A stretch of DNA of 64,000 nucleotides from Nitrosomonas marina (GCF_900110145.1 NZ_FOCP01000001.1:1-64000); one strand, 5' to 3'. Positions 18,803 through 28,820 are shown, counted from the stretch's first letter. Numbers and translations: made by a program. Notes: generated by a model not told the origin, from the sequence alone.

Positions 18803-19624
18803 ATGAAAGAACTGCAAACCACGATTGAAGAAGCATTTGACCGTCGCGCCGAAATCACACCGCGTAATGTCGGTGCCAACCTGAAAGAATCGATCGCGCA
18901 GGTATTGAATATGCTTGATAGCGGTAAACTGCGCGTTGCTGAAAAAAGCAATGGTGAATGGATCACTCATCAATGGATCAAAAAAGCCGTACTGCTGTCC
19001 TTCCGCATTGAAGACAACAGTTTTATTAAAGGCGGTTTTTCCAATTATTACGACAAAGTACCGTCAAAATTTGCTGATTATAGTTCGCGTGATTTTCGCG
19101 ACGGCGGGTTCCGTGTTGTTCCACCGGCGGCAGTTCGTAAAGGCGCATTTATCGCCAGCAACGTGGTGCTAATGCCATCATACGTTAATATCGGTGCCTA
19201 TGTTGATGAAGGCACGATGGTAGACACCTGGGCCACTGTCGGCTCATGCGCACAAATCGGTAAAAATGTACATTTATCCGGCGGCGTTGGTATAGGCGGT
19301 GTGTTGGAACCCGTCCAGGCCAATCCGACAATTATTGAAGATAACTGCTTTATCGGCGCACGTTCTGAAATTGTTGAAGGTGTTATTGTCGGTGAAAACT
19401 CGGTTATTTCAATGGGTGTATATATCGGCCAGAGCACTAAAATCTATCATCGCGAAACAGGCGAGGTCACCTATGGACACATCCCACCCGGCTCGGTCGT
19501 CGTTTCCGGCAGCCTGCCTTCAGCTAATAAGGAATACAACCTTTATTGTGCAGTAATCGTTAAACAGGTCGACGCCAAAACACGCTCTAAAACTGGAATT
19601 AATGAATTGCTGCGCGGGATTTAG
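18803..19624 (+). CDS. dapD: Tetrahydrodipicolinate N-succinyltransferase
   Basis: A 273-residue left-handed beta-helix acyltransferase that succinylates tetrahydrodipicolinate. The N-terminal helical domain is followed by hexapeptide repeats (about 100-220, with repeated I/V-G pattern as in [17 protein letters not shown] and [11 protein letters not shown]), and the conserved [17 protein letters not shown]. Length matches the family. AGGAAAAACT precedes the ATG. It lies downstream of dapC, and a strong terminator follows. Confidence 0.97.
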   Translation: MKELQTTIEEAFDRRAEITPRNVGANLKESIAQVLNMLDSGKLRVAEKSNGEWITHQWIKKAVLLSFRIEDNSFIKGGFSNYYDKVPSKFADYSSRDFRDGGFRVVPPAAVRKGAFIASNVVLMPSYVNIGAYVDEGTMVDTWATVGSCAQIGKNVHLSGGVGIGGVLEPVQANPTIIEDNCFIGARSEIVEGVIVGENSVISMGVYIGQSTKIYHRETGEVTYGHIPPGSVVVSGSLPSANKEYNLYCAVIVKQVDAKTRSKTGINELLRGI

Positions 19625-19696
19625 CTCTTCACAATTTATCTTAAGTCAGCAATATCGCTGAAGTATCAATCGATTCGGTCATTCCCTGCTGAAACG

Positions 19697-19727
19697 CCCC
19701 TGCCAAATACCGGACAGGGGTTTTTTT
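19697..19727 (+). terminator. Rho-independent terminator after dapD
   Basis: CCCCTG pairs with CAGGGG across a 12-base loop and is followed by seven T residues. It ends the dapC-dapD transcript. Confidence 0.85.
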
Positions 19728-19761
19728 CTTATCCGCCGCCTTTACGATCAACAATTCCCGG

Positions 19762-20097
19762 TTATCTGACGTTCAACTGGTTATCGACATCTTTGACGCC
19801 GTCAACCATCCAGGACAGCATATTGATTTTGGTAATTTGATGCTTATTTGCCACTGTTCCAGTCAGCAGTACGTTACCATCGTCGACTTTGAGTTCGACC
19901 TCGCTGCCTTCCAGGTCGGGGTCCGTATTGAGTGCATAGGAAATTTTAGCGTAAATGGTTGAATCATCATAGGTAATGCCAGACGGCTTTTCGACCCATG
20001 ATTCATGCGTTCTTTCTGCATAATTTTCGCATCCACTCAGGCCGAATACCAATATGAACGCAACGATGGAAATTGTTAATGTATCACGACAAAACAT
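19762..20097 (-). CDS. Single-BON-domain lipoprotein
   Basis: A 111-residue lipoprotein with lipobox L-S-G-C near residue 22 and one BON domain (about 45-111: DSTIYAKISYAL, VELKVDDGNVLLTGTV, KDVDNQLNV). BON domains bind phospholipid or peptidoglycan at the envelope. I use the ATG at 20097 because AGGAAG stands six to seven bases before it; the longer reading from a TTG six codons upstream has no such site. It is convergent with dapD. A second BON lipoprotein (two domains) lies at 13391. Confidence 0.85.
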   Translation of the reverse strand: MFCRDTLTISIVAFILVFGLSGCENYAERTHESWVEKPSGITYDDSTIYAKISYALNTDPDLEGSEVELKVDDGNVLLTGTVANKHQITKINMLSWMVDGVKDVDNQLNVR

Positions 20098-20115
20098 AAA
20101 TTCGCTTCCTATCAA

Positions 20116-20327
20116 GTTCTCAACAAAATGTTATTGCTCAACGGGTCTTATAATTCATTCTGAGGCGCAGTTCAACTGTTCTCATGTTTTTCAGTACGGC
20201 ATGAATCCTACGCCCGATTATCCGCAAGATCGTCTATCAATCATAACCTTGCTGTATTATCGCCAACAAGACCATACTATATCAGTCAACTGGCATAAAA
20301 CCGGAAAGCAGCGCATTATCCAGAAAA
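20116..20327. other. Intergenic stretch with no gene seen
   Basis: About 210 bases between the BON lipoprotein start and the terminator of the next minus-strand gene. A plus-strand frame at 20054-20353 overlaps the signal-peptide region of the BON gene and has no support. Confidence 0.35.
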
Positions 20328-20349
20328 CCCGCGGCATTGCTGCGGCGGG
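20328..20349 (-). terminator. Terminator of the 53-aa lipoprotein gene
   Basis: On the minus strand CCCGCCGCA pairs with TGCCGCGGG (one mismatch) around a four-base loop and is followed by TTTT. It lies about 90 bases after the lipoprotein stop at 20441. Confidence 0.6.
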
Positions 20350-20440
20350 TTAAATAGGGTTGACAGTTTTTACAGATGAAGCAGAAAACATGACCAATAA
20401 CATTCGTATGTTGTATTTCCCGTCATCTTAACATTCAGCG

Positions 20441-20602
20441 TTACTCATCATCTGATTCTCTTGGGCTGGTATCAAAATCAGCATCATCATAAGCAGATGG
20501 TGTCGGCTTATCCATCAGATGACCGTCAGGTGTTCTTCTCGGCTCACCGCATGCACTTAAGGCAAAAACTGCAATAACGAGTGCCAAAAAAGAATACTTC
20601 AT
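20441..20602 (-). CDS. Small lipoprotein, 53 aa
   Basis: A 53-residue protein: MKYSFLALVIAVFAL signal segment, lipobox L-S-A-C (Cys at residue 18), then a hydrophilic tail with PDGHLMDKPTPS and a run of acidic residues at the C-terminus. AAAAGGAGATTAAGT precedes the ATG; that leader and the first four codons closely match those of the lipoprotein at 425-544 (AGGAGATTATAAGT, MKYS), as does the P-x-G-x-M-D core of the tail. I infer a paralogous pair of micro-lipoproteins. Function unknown. Confidence 0.75.
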   Translation of the reverse strand: MKYSFLALVIAVFALSACGEPRRTPDGHLMDKPTPSAYDDADFDTSPRESDDE

Positions 20603-20740
20603 ACTTAATCTCCTTTTAAAATTATTTAAAAACCAAATAAGGTAAATGCTATCCCGCTACTTTTTGAAAATCTCACGAAATTGCGTCTTGCATCTTGACA
20701 ATAATCAAAAAACAGCAATGTTTGCAACCTTCTCGCTTTG

Positions 20741-21694
20741 TCACTGCTTTGTTTCACTGACGATATGCGCAGCTTGTAAAAACCTGCAAACCTGAAGATG
20801 CACGTCATCTGCCAGGCAATCAAAAGCAATGATTTCATGTCCACGCATTATACTGCGTAACCAGGTCAGTTGTCGCTTGGCAAGTTGCCTCGTGGCAGCG
20901 ATACCCTTGTCACGCAACGTCTCATGGTTGATTTTTTTCTCGAGAAACAGCCATGCCTGCCGGTAGCCAACACAACGCATCGATGGTAGATCCGGATTTA
21001 GCTCGAATTGCTGACGCAACAACGACAGTTCATCAATCAGCCCCCTTTGCAGCATACCTTCAAATCGCTCCGCAATCCGTTGATGCAACTGGCTGCGATC
21101 AGCAGGTAATAGTGCAAGCTTGATCAACCGAAAAGGCAATTCAGTATTCCGAGGCGCCTTGAGAATTTCCGACATAGGGCGGCCCGTGATCATACAGACC
21201 TCCAGCGCACGTTGTATACGCTGGCTGTCCGCAGGTTGAATCCGTGCAGCACTTTCGGCATCAATCGTGGCGAGCTTTTTGTGTAATGCTGGCCAACCGG
21301 AGATCTTTGCCTCGTTCTCAATTGCTGCACGCAGTTGGCTGTCGGCTTCCGGCAGCGTCGAAAGTCCATCCAGCAGTGCCTGAAAATACAACATGGTTCC
21401 GCCAGCCAATAGCGGAATCTTGCCACGCCGGACAATATCCTGCATCACGTCCAGTACATCCTGCCTGAACTGTGCAGCGGAATACTGTTCAACCGGATCT
21501 ATCAGGTCAATTAAATGATGCGGTGTTTGAATCAGTATCTTCCGGTCTGGCTTGGCTGTACCGATGTTCATATACCGGTAAACCTGCGCGGAATCAACGC
21601 TGACAATTTCAACCGGAAACCGTTCTGCGATCTCCAGTGCTACCCGGCTTTTCCCACTCGCGGTCGGCCCCATCAATACAACAGCAATGGGCAT
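20741..21694 (-). CDS. miaA: tRNA dimethylallyltransferase MiaA
   Basis: Adds a dimethylallyl group to N6 of adenosine 37 in tRNAs that read codons starting with U. The 317-residue protein has P-loop GPTASGKS near the N-terminus, the substrate segment DSAQVYRYMNIGTAKP, LAGGTMLYFQALL and R-C-V-G-Y-R-Q-A-W (the tRNA-binding insertion). I chose the ATG at 21694 since it gives the usual MiaA start just before the P-loop; the frame is open to 21781 and an in-frame ATG at 21706 is also possible. Divergent from yacG. Confidence 0.95.
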   Translation of the reverse strand: MPIAVVLMGPTASGKSRVALEIAERFPVEIVSVDSAQVYRYMNIGTAKPDRKILIQTPHHLIDLIDPVEQYSAAQFRQDVLDVMQDIVRRGKIPLLAGGTMLYFQALLDGLSTLPEADSQLRAAIENEAKISGWPALHKKLATIDAESAARIQPADSQRIQRALEVCMITGRPMSEILKAPRNTELPFRLIKLALLPADRSQLHQRIAERFEGMLQRGLIDELSLLRQQFELNPDLPSMRCVGYRQAWLFLEKKINHETLRDKGIAATRQLAKRQLTWLRSIMRGHEIIAFDCLADDVHLQVCRFLQAAHIVSETKQ

Positions 21695-21838
21695 TCGATT
21701 GTGCATATCCTGTTTGCGCAGAACGGCAGTATCGGCAGGCAATTTGTTGACTTTATCTCCAGGCATACAATGTGTCATCAATCAGTTCGGGCAACGCAAT
21801 TTGAACTATCCTGTGAATATAACTTAGAATAACCAACT

Positions 21839-22033
21839 ATGAAACAACGTACCGTCAATTGCCCGCAATGTGGTAAATCCGTGATCTGGAGCCAGGCAAA
21901 CAGGTTTCGTCCTTTCTGCTCAGAACGCTGCAAGACGATGGATCTTGCACAATGGGCGCAGGAGTCCTATCGAATTCCGGAACCAGAACAATCTACAACC
22001 GAGAATGATGAGCCCGTTCCAAATAAAAATTGA
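21839..22033 (+). CDS. yacG: DNA gyrase inhibitor YacG
   Basis: A 64-residue zinc protein with four ligands C8-x2-C11 and C27-x3-C31 and the family motif [11 protein letters not shown]. YacG binds GyrB and blocks gyrase activity in E. coli. The acidic, disordered C-terminal tail ([13 protein letters not shown]) is typical. In many relatives it stands with coaE and mutT; here the Nudix-ThiE gene is its convergent neighbour. Confidence 0.93.
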   Translation: MKQRTVNCPQCGKSVIWSQANRFRPFCSERCKTMDLAQWAQESYRIPEPEQSTTENDEPVPNKN

Positions 22034-22069
22034 CAGAATTTCAGTCATTCTGGAACTGTAATACAACGT

Positions 22070-23026
22070 TCACAAACGGCCGGTTCCGCGTATCATGGCC
22101 ACGCCATGCGCTCCCAGTTCACGGGCGATGGCCAGATCATCCGGCTCCATGCCACCCAGGGCATAAACCGGAAGCGGATAGTCACGGATAAGGTCAGCAA
22201 ATTTCCGCCATCCCATTGGCGTTGCATCGGCGTGACTCGACGTTTGTAATACCGGTCCCAGCACTACAAAATCAACCCCAAGCGATGAAGCCTGGTACAA
22301 TTCCTCGCTATTATGACAGGAAGCGCCACACCAGCCGTCTTCCGCTGCGGGGCGCCTGGACAGGGCCAAAAGCTGTGGCGCGGTCAGATGAATGCCGTCC
22401 GTTCCACACGTATCAGGCAAAATCGTATCGCTGTTTCGTAAAACATACGCTCCCGTCCCGTGCGCGAGCGATATAATTTTTTCTGCAAACGCCTGCAGCG
22501 CACCCTTTTCCATCGTTTTTTCCCTGATCTGTATCAGGCGAACTCCATGCTGCAGCGCCATTTCAACCTGTTGTAAGGCGGCCGGAACACCAAGTTCCGT
22601 CGCCCGTGTAATCGCATAAACCGGAGGTAGTATCAACGCACGTAACACCGGTGCATTTGCAGGCAACATCGGCGAAACCGTGATCTGATCCGGCTGTTGC
22701 CATGCCAGCTGTTGATGCTCCCGTGCCTGCGGCATTCCCTGCCACTGGATAACGCGGAAAAAATGCAAACAAACAGTGGCATGGGAATACGTAAAGTTAC
22801 GCGTAATCCAGGGCTCTGCATGCAGAATCTGGATACCGAGTTCTTCCTGCAGCTCCCGGTCCAACGCATGCAACGGCGACTCTCCCGGTTCTATCTTGCC
22901 GCCTGGGAATTCCCAGTAGCCGGCGTAGGGTTTTCCTTCGGGACGGCATGTCAGCAGGAAACGGCCATCCGGCTGCGTAATTACGGCAGCGGCGACACCT
23001 ACAATCTCAAATGATTCTCGCGTCAT
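22070..23026 (-). CDS. Nudix hydrolase fused to a thiamine-phosphate-synthase-like domain
   Basis: A 318-residue fusion. The N-terminal MutT/Nudix domain (1-135) has a complete Nudix box, G-G-K-I-E-P-G-E-S through R-E-L-Q-E-E-L-G, and should clean oxidised nucleotides such as 8-oxo-dGTP. The C-terminal TIM-barrel domain (about 140-318) resembles ThiE/TenI (LIQIREK, GTDGIHLT, VDFVVLGPV, PVYALGGM, GVAMIRG). This fusion is known in proteobacteria; the ThiE-like half lacks several thiamine-synthase residues I would expect and may be a TenI-type relative. It follows the DUF815 ATPase on the same strand by ten bases. Confidence 0.9.
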   Translation of the reverse strand: MTRESFEIVGVAAAVITQPDGRFLLTCRPEGKPYAGYWEFPGGKIEPGESPLHALDRELQEELGIQILHAEPWITRNFTYSHATVCLHFFRVIQWQGMPQAREHQQLAWQQPDQITVSPMLPANAPVLRALILPPVYAITRATELGVPAALQQVEMALQHGVRLIQIREKTMEKGALQAFAEKIISLAHGTGAYVLRNSDTILPDTCGTDGIHLTAPQLLALSRRPAAEDGWCGASCHNSEELYQASSLGVDFVVLGPVLQTSSHADATPMGWRKFADLIRDYPLPVYALGGMEPDDLAIARELGAHGVAMIRGTGRL

Positions 23027-23036
23027 GATGAATCAG

Positions 23037-23927
23037 TCACTTGCCGGATTGATTGGACAACCGGCCTAAGGCACGTTGCCGCCCTGCAAAATCGCACGCA
23101 AACTGCCATGCGACCCGGCCACTGCGCGAACCTCGCCCGAGTGCCCATTGCAATGCCGCCCGGCGTAGTTCATCATTCATCTCTGTAAAACCGAAACCGG
23201 CCAGCCAGCAGCGCACAATTTCAAGATACTGATCCTGATCAAATGGGTAAAACGATACCCATAAACCGAAACGTTCCGACAAAGAAATTTTCTCTTCGAT
23301 TGTTTCGCTGGGATGCACTTCTTCTCCCACATGACGCGTATCGAGATTATCGCGCATATATTCCGGCACCATATGCCGGCGATTGGATGTAGCATAAATC
23401 AGCACATTATCCGAGACCGTCGCAACCGAACCATCCAGCACCACCTTCAAGGCCTTGTAGCCGGGCTCATCACGCTCAAAAGTAAGATCGTCACAGAATA
23501 CGATAAACCGTTCCGGACGCTGCGCTATTTGTTCCACAATGTCATGCAAATCCACCAGATGATCTTTTTCCACCTCAATCAGGCGCAGCCCGTTACCGGC
23601 ATACTGATTCAGCACCGCCTTGATCAAAGATGACTTACCGGTGCCGCGCGCGCCGGTGAGCAGTACGTTATTTGCCGAATAACCCTGCACAAACTGATGA
23701 GTGTTCTGATCAACAAGCTTTTTTTGGTTATCAACACCACGCAAGTCCTTCAGCGTTATCTGGTGCGGATGTGATACCGGTTGAATAAAACCGCTGTTGT
23801 GCCGACGACGCCAACGAAAAGCAGTACTTGACGACCAGTCAGGCTCAGGCGGCGGTACAGGCAAAAAATTTTCAAGACGATCAAGCAGCGCCTCCGCACG
23901 ATCGCAGAGCTTTTTCAATTCTTCCAT
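23037..23927 (-). CDS. DUF815-family ATPase
   Basis: A 296-residue AAA-type ATPase of the DUF815 family. Walker A GARGTGKSS is around residues 92-100, Walker B-like FIVFCDDLTFE around 140, and the sensor region YATSNRRHMVPEYM around 178. It contains ALGRGSRSGRVAWQF near the C-terminus, a family signature. Cellular role is not established. It sits between argJ and the Nudix fusion in a minus-strand run with short gaps, an order common in betaproteobacteria. Confidence 0.88.
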   Translation of the reverse strand: MEELKKLCDRAEALLDRLENFLPVPPPEPDWSSSTAFRWRRRHNSGFIQPVSHPHQITLKDLRGVDNQKKLVDQNTHQFVQGYSANNVLLTGARGTGKSSLIKAVLNQYAGNGLRLIEVEKDHLVDLHDIVEQIAQRPERFIVFCDDLTFERDEPGYKALKVVLDGSVATVSDNVLIYATSNRRHMVPEYMRDNLDTRHVGEEVHPSETIEEKISLSERFGLWVSFYPFDQDQYLEIVRCWLAGFGFTEMNDELRRAALQWALGRGSRSGRVAWQFACDFAGRQRALGRLSNQSGK

Positions 23928-23944
23928 AGTTATTGCACCAGCGA

Positions 23945-25171
23945 TCAGCTGCGGTAGTCGGAGTTGATCTTCACGTAATCGTATGAAAGGTCACACGTCC
24001 AGACAGTTGACGACGCGGTGCCACGGTTCAACACAATCCGCACGGTAATTTCGGATTGATTCATGACGGACTGACCGTCCTCTTCCCGATAGGTTGATGC
24101 ACGCGCACCATTTTCGGCCACCAGAACATTCCCGAGATACAGTTCAACGCCGCTGATATCGAGATCTTCGATTCCAGCATTGCCAATTGCCGCCAGTATT
24201 CTGCCCAGATTGGGATCGGACGCAAAGAAAGCGGTTTTAACGAGCGGTGAATGTGCAACGGCATATGCTGCAAGCCTGCACTCGGTTTCGTTGTAACCGG
24301 AATCAACCTGCACGGTAATAAATTTGGTCGCTCCTTCGCCATCTCGTACGATCATTTGTGCCAGCGATACTGCCACATCAGTTACAGCATCCCTGAGTTG
24401 TTGAAATTCGGCGCTGTTTCGTTCATCGATTTCGGCGTGACCGGCACAACCGGTTGCCATCAGCATAAATGCATCATTTGTCGATGTATCGCCATCCACC
24501 GTAATACAATTAAAAGAACGGTCTGCTGCATAACGCACAACCTCCTGCAGCAGCGCGTGACTGATGTTGGCGTCGGTGGCAACAAAACCAAGCATGGTTG
24601 CCATATTTGGCCTGATCATACCCGAACCTTTGGCAATGCCTGTAATGGTTACCGTCTTGCCATTCAGTGTAATTTGTCTGGACGCGCCTTTGGGCACGAT
24701 ATCCGTCGTCATTATCGCCCGTGCCGCGTCGAACCAGTTATCCTCCCTGAGGTCCGTCACGGCAGCCGGTAGTCCGTTAACCAGTTTGTCAACTGGTAAT
24801 GGCTCCATAATCACACCGGTAGAAAATGGGAGCACCTGTTTCGTTTCACAGTCAAGCAGTCCGGCAAGCGCCGTGCACGTTGCGCGGGCATGCTTCAACC
24901 CTGTTTCACCGGTACCGGCATTGGCGTTGCCGGTATTCACCACCAGCGCCCTAACCGTTGACAAGGCCAGATGCGCCTTCGCCACGATCACCGGCGCGGC
25001 ACAAAAACGGTTATGTGTAAAAACACCGGCTACCCGGGTACCTTCATCCAGTTTAAAAACCAGCAAGTCTTTGCGGTGCTGTTTTTTTATACCTGCTTCA
25101 GCGATGCCCAGCGAAACACCCGGTACCGGCAATAAATGTTCTGGAACTAATGCAGTGATATTTACGGGCAT
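23945..25171 (-). CDS. argJ: Bifunctional ornithine acetyltransferase / N-acetylglutamate synthase
   Basis: Moves the acetyl group from N-acetylornithine to glutamate in the cyclic arginine pathway, and may also use acetyl-CoA. The 408-residue precursor self-cleaves at the A-T bond of NMATMLGF; the nucleophile is T192. Other family motifs seen are [33 protein letters not shown] and the end segment [17 protein letters not shown]. Length is typical. First gene of a likely argJ - DUF815 ATPase - Nudix fusion operon. Confidence 0.96.
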   Translation of the reverse strand: MPVNITALVPEHLLPVPGVSLGIAEAGIKKQHRKDLLVFKLDEGTRVAGVFTHNRFCAAPVIVAKAHLALSTVRALVVNTGNANAGTGETGLKHARATCTALAGLLDCETKQVLPFSTGVIMEPLPVDKLVNGLPAAVTDLREDNWFDAARAIMTTDIVPKGASRQITLNGKTVTITGIAKGSGMIRPNMATMLGFVATDANISHALLQEVVRYAADRSFNCITVDGDTSTNDAFMLMATGCAGHAEIDERNSAEFQQLRDAVTDVAVSLAQMIVRDGEGATKFITVQVDSGYNETECRLAAYAVAHSPLVKTAFFASDPNLGRILAAIGNAGIEDLDISGVELYLGNVLVAENGARASTYREEDGQSVMNQSEITVRIVLNRGTASSTVWTCDLSYDYVKINSDYRS

Positions 25172-25258
25172 AGTAGTTCAGTCTGTCGAATAAAAACATT
25201 ATGCTACCTTATCTTTTGCAGCTATTCACAAAAATTGATCATTACACTTAACCGGCGT

Positions 25259-26473
25259 TCACTCTTCTTCCTGCTGGAGCGATTGAATTCGCCCGGCAAG
25301 CCATTGATCGATATCATGCAACAGTCTGCTTCTTAACGGCTCTGTCAAAAATAAATGCTGATGGTAACGCGACTGCTGTAATGCCTGGTATGCATTATCG
25401 GGATGATTGTGCACTGTTGCATCGATAAAATTTTTGCTGCCCCAGGCCGGCGTGATAGGGTCATGCATGGAAAATATCAAATAATATGGCAAGAAAAACC
25501 TGTCCATGTGGCGGCGAAACTGCACAATTTCATTTTCAATTCCTTTAACGTAACGCAGCAGACTGCGTCGGATAATCCATCCATCAGATCGCAAACGGGC
25601 CCTTTCCTGCGCGCTGTCGGTCAGATATTCGACGACCCAGTCGGGTGATGCTGGCGTGGCAAATCGGCGTATACCCGGCCAGGAAAGCACTTCAAATGCT
25701 CCGTCCAGAATCGGCACAGTCAGCAAGGACACAAGCTGATTGAAAAGCAATACAGGTAACGGTTCATCGTGTGGATGCAAAAAATGTGTTTCGGCATGAA
25801 ACGACAACCTGATCAACGGATTGGCCAGCCAACCCCGCCACCCTGGCACTTCGCTGACGGCGAAACCAGGTCCAAGAAGCACAACACCGGCTATACGGTC
25901 GACCGATTCATCGGCACCGTACCGCTGCAGCGCATATGAAACCGTTACCAGCGCGCCGAGACTATGTGCAACAATAAATACCGGTTTTTTCGATTTATCC
26001 TGGGCATCGCAGATCTGCACCGTTTTCTTGATTGCGCGATCCAGGTCGCGGCGTAGTGGTTCAAGATCGTCAAGCGCGACCTGCGCCAGATACGCTTCAC
26101 TCACATCCTGTTTGTCAGCACCGTCAGCCAGTTTTGCATCTGCCTGATGCAACACCGGATTGGACAGACCGTGCGCAGAAAAGTCAAACCCGGCGACCAT
26201 ATACTGCCGCGAAAAGAAACGTGCAACATCCTCATAACGACCGATATATTCGTTCATGCCGTGCACGAGCAATAAACAGCCCACAGGCGGTCTTTCTTCC
26301 GTAGGCGTCATGACACGCAGCAACAGCGAATCTGAAGCAACCGCGTTTCCAGTGCCGGGTAATTCTGTGATCGAATATTCTTCTCCCCAGCGCGGATACG
26401 GCTTGTCGACATATTGCGGCTGCACGCATCCCGACAATACTCCCAGCATAAGTAACAGGCATATTCGATGCAT
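25259..26473 (-). CDS. Alpha/beta hydrolase lipoprotein
   Basis: A 404-residue lipoprotein: signal peptide with lipobox L-S-G-C (residue 16), then an alpha/beta hydrolase of the monoacylglycerol-lipase/Hydrolase_4 type. It has LLVHGMNEYIGRY (oxyanion region), FDFSAHGLSNP and the nucleophile elbow VAHSLGA; a late acid (SMHDPITPAW) and His (YHQHLFLTEP) complete a plausible triad. AGGAACAAG precedes the ATG at 26473; reading from 26503 would add ten residues and bury the signal peptide. Substrate probably a membrane lipid or ester; not determined. Confidence 0.85.
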   Translation of the reverse strand: MHRICLLLMLGVLSGCVQPQYVDKPYPRWGEEYSITELPGTGNAVASDSLLLRVMTPTEERPPVGCLLLVHGMNEYIGRYEDVARFFSRQYMVAGFDFSAHGLSNPVLHQADAKLADGADKQDVSEAYLAQVALDDLEPLRRDLDRAIKKTVQICDAQDKSKKPVFIVAHSLGALVTVSYALQRYGADESVDRIAGVVLLGPGFAVSEVPGWRGWLANPLIRLSFHAETHFLHPHDEPLPVLLFNQLVSLLTVPILDGAFEVLSWPGIRRFATPASPDWVVEYLTDSAQERARLRSDGWIIRRSLLRYVKGIENEIVQFRRHMDRFFLPYYLIFSMHDPITPAWGSKNFIDATVHNHPDNAYQALQQSRYHQHLFLTEPLRSRLLHDIDQWLAGRIQSLQQEEE

Positions 26474-26669
26474 AGCGGCTTGTTCCTGATATCGGGACTT
26501 CACCCGTCACTTCAGTTCGCCAACGCGTTTATCAGCATTCTGGTTTTGCTCACCATCCGGTCCTGATCCTGCAACAGATTGCAACAGAAACATTTTATCA
26601 GCGGTTTAATAACCGGACCGATACCGGTCGCCCGCCAGTCCGGTTCCCGGGAACATTTGAATTACAAAC

Positions 26670-27209
26670 TCAGGCTTTGGTAGAAGCACTGAGTGTTTCT
26701 GCAAAAACCTGAAGATCAACATCGCTGAACAAAACAAAACGGATATGATTGACCCTGGCAAGGTCGGGTAGAACGTCCAGCACTGTTTTCAATGCAATCT
26801 TAGCTGCAGACTGCAGCGGAAACCCAAAGACACCTGTTGAAATTGCAGGAAAAGCTATGGATTCAACGTCATTTTCTTCAGCCAGCTTCAGGGCATTGCG
26901 AAAACATGATGCTAGCAATTCATCAGAAGGCTCGTCAACACCATAAACCGGTCCCAGACAATGTATGACATGACGATTCGGCAGCCGGTGCGCGCCGGTA
27001 ATGATTGCCTGTCCAGGCCGGATTGGCGCAAACTCCCTGCATTCCGCTGCAAGTCCGGGGCCCGCGCCCCGGTGAATGGCACCGGCAACGCCACCGCCAG
27101 TTCGAAGTTGGGCATTCGACGCATTAACAATTGCTGCCATGTCAGGCTGCTCGGCAATGTTTCCCTGAATGCATTCAATCAGAATGCCATTTGATTTGAA
27201 TTGAGTCAC
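26670..27209 (-). CDS. Macro-domain protein, YmdB-like ADP-ribose hydrolase
   Basis: A 179-residue macro domain. It has AAIVNASNAQLRTGGGVAGAIHRGAGP (positions about 25-51; the Asn/Gly-rich ADP-ribose pocket), ITGAHRLPNRHVIHCLGPVYG and SIAFPAISTGVFGFPLQSAA. These fit MacroD/YmdB enzymes that hydrolyse O-acetyl-ADP-ribose and remove mono-ADP-ribose from proteins. It starts at a GTG. Stand-alone on the minus strand. Confidence 0.92.
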   Translation of the reverse strand: MTQFKSNGILIECIQGNIAEQPDMAAIVNASNAQLRTGGGVAGAIHRGAGPGLAAECREFAPIRPGQAIITGAHRLPNRHVIHCLGPVYGVDEPSDELLASCFRNALKLAEENDVESIAFPAISTGVFGFPLQSAAKIALKTVLDVLPDLARVNHIRFVLFSDVDLQVFAETLSASTKA

Positions 27210-27336
27210 CGTACTATCGCATTTATTTCAACTGAAACCATATTGTTCAACTGACAACAATTGTATTCCTTTAACAGCCTGTTAAGCAAAACCCGTCCAA
27301 TTGGCGAACTTCGATACCACGCGTTTAAAATAAAAC

Positions 27337-27573
27337 CTACATGCCGCTCAATTGCTTAAATTCTGCATATTGTTTGAGCAACGGAATCATTTTCGATAAA
27401 TGCCAAATTTCAAGCACGATACCGGTAGCCAACATGGTGTACACAACATCGTGATTATTCAAAAACGGATGAAATGCATCGCCTTTCGCGACAACAAGGC
27501 CATAAATCCCCAGCCCCAGAAACACTGTGGGGATTACACCGATAATCTGCATACGGACAATATTGTTTTGCAT
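27337..27573 (-). CDS. Small membrane protein, 78 aa
   Basis: Two predicted membrane helices (residues about 9-29 and 42-60) and a short C-terminal tail ending in Gly-Met. AAGGGATAGAG stands just before the ATG at 27573; the frame is open upstream for 50 more codons but those residues look unlike protein (rich in Phe, Ser, Arg, no site). No family recognised. It precedes, on the same strand, only non-coding sequence, so it is probably monocistronic. Confidence 0.6.
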   Translation of the reverse strand: MQNNIVRMQIIGVIPTVFLGLGIYGLVVAKGDAFHPFLNNHDVVYTMLATGIVLEIWHLSKMIPLLKQYAEFKQLSGM

Positions 27574-27810
27574 CTCTATCCCTTCATTCTCTTTACGCGT
27601 TCTCATCTTATTTACTGGTCTCCAGGTCTGGTAGAAAAAATTCCTGCTATGAGCGGATCTTGAAAACCATTTGTCAGACTGCCAATAGGCCGAGACAAAA
27701 AAACAGATGAAAACACAGTTCATGCGTGAGATGCGTAATTACACCTGCTTTTTAGACCGTAGTGCCAACGGGCACCCGGGCAGTTTCTCAACGATCCTCA
27801 GTATTCAGGA

Positions 27811-28596
27811 TTATTGCTTATACGGCGCATTGAGCGTTCCCTTGACATCACCCGCTGCTGAAAAAATCAGAATCACATTATGGTACCGGGCCTGCAAGGG
27901 CATATAAATGTATTCGCTTTTATCGCCTCCCGATCGTGCCAGGAAGGTATCGAGTTCCTGCCGCATCTGTGCATTGCGCGCAACGATTTCGTCAATATCA
28001 AGTTGATTCACAAATATTTCATCCCGGTTTTTCCTGAACGGACGGTAAAGCTGAAACTGTTCAAACGGCGCCAGCTTTTTTTCAGTACTCAGGGTGAGCA
28101 GTTCATGAAGTTCCTCAATACTGACCGGCCGCCTGGCATGAATCAGCACAGGTGTCTTCGCACCGTATTGCGTCAGTTGCTCCAGATCGATATTCTGCTG
28201 ACGATACGCTTTGGCAGGCATGCTGAAGAACTCACCGTCCCAGTGAACGATGGCAACCGGACGTTCATCGTGCACTGTATAAATGCCCCAGACAAGCACA
28301 CTGGCCTGTATCAGCGCAATCGTTCCAAGATCAAACCGGATCTCCCGTTTCGATTTTTCCGGATTAAAAATAATCAGTGTCATCAGCGGACCGAGCACCA
28401 GATCGATCAACGCAACAATCCGTATACCCTGCCAGCCCCCATCGGCGGTGAAATACGGCAGGGGATACCATTTGAATATAATAAAATATGCGAGTATCAG
28501 AAAAACAATGCCGCTGATAGCCAGATGAATGCCGGCCGCCTTGAATTTGGATTTGATTAAAGAAGTATGTTTTGCAATAGTTATTGCCGCTTCCAT
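27811..28596 (-). CDS. TfpX/TfpZ-type IV pilin accessory protein
   Basis: A 261-residue protein with about four membrane helices (residues 20-42, 58-77, 88-108 and a weak N-terminal one) and a C-terminal extracytoplasmic domain. GIHLAISGIVFLILAYFIIFKWYP near the N-terminus and LIDLVLGPLMTLIIFNPEKSK match the TfpX/TfpZ family, which in Moraxella and Pseudomonas is needed for assembly of particular type IVa pilins. No pilin gene is in the neighbourhood, so its partner must be elsewhere. Confidence 0.8.
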   Translation of the reverse strand: MEAAITIAKHTSLIKSKFKAAGIHLAISGIVFLILAYFIIFKWYPLPYFTADGGWQGIRIVALIDLVLGPLMTLIIFNPEKSKREIRFDLGTIALIQASVLVWGIYTVHDERPVAIVHWDGEFFSMPAKAYRQQNIDLEQLTQYGAKTPVLIHARRPVSIEELHELLTLSTEKKLAPFEQFQLYRPFRKNRDEIFVNQLDIDEIVARNAQMRQELDTFLARSGGDKSEYIYMPLQARYHNVILIFSAAGDVKGTLNAPYKQ

Positions 28597-28820
28597 GAAT
28601 ACCTCACTGCTTATGTGTAACTGAAGTAGATCAAATTTATCTGAAAAATTAGCTTATTTGCACCCAGCAAAACTGAAGAAAGCCTCTTACAGACGCTGAA
28701 AAATACTGTCGCGGCCTGCATACAGACAGTTTTGCAACAATCTGTTCAGTAACAGCGCACGAATTTTATGCTTTAATAGTGCAGATGCCATCTTACAATA
28801 TTGATAAATTGAGATATGCC

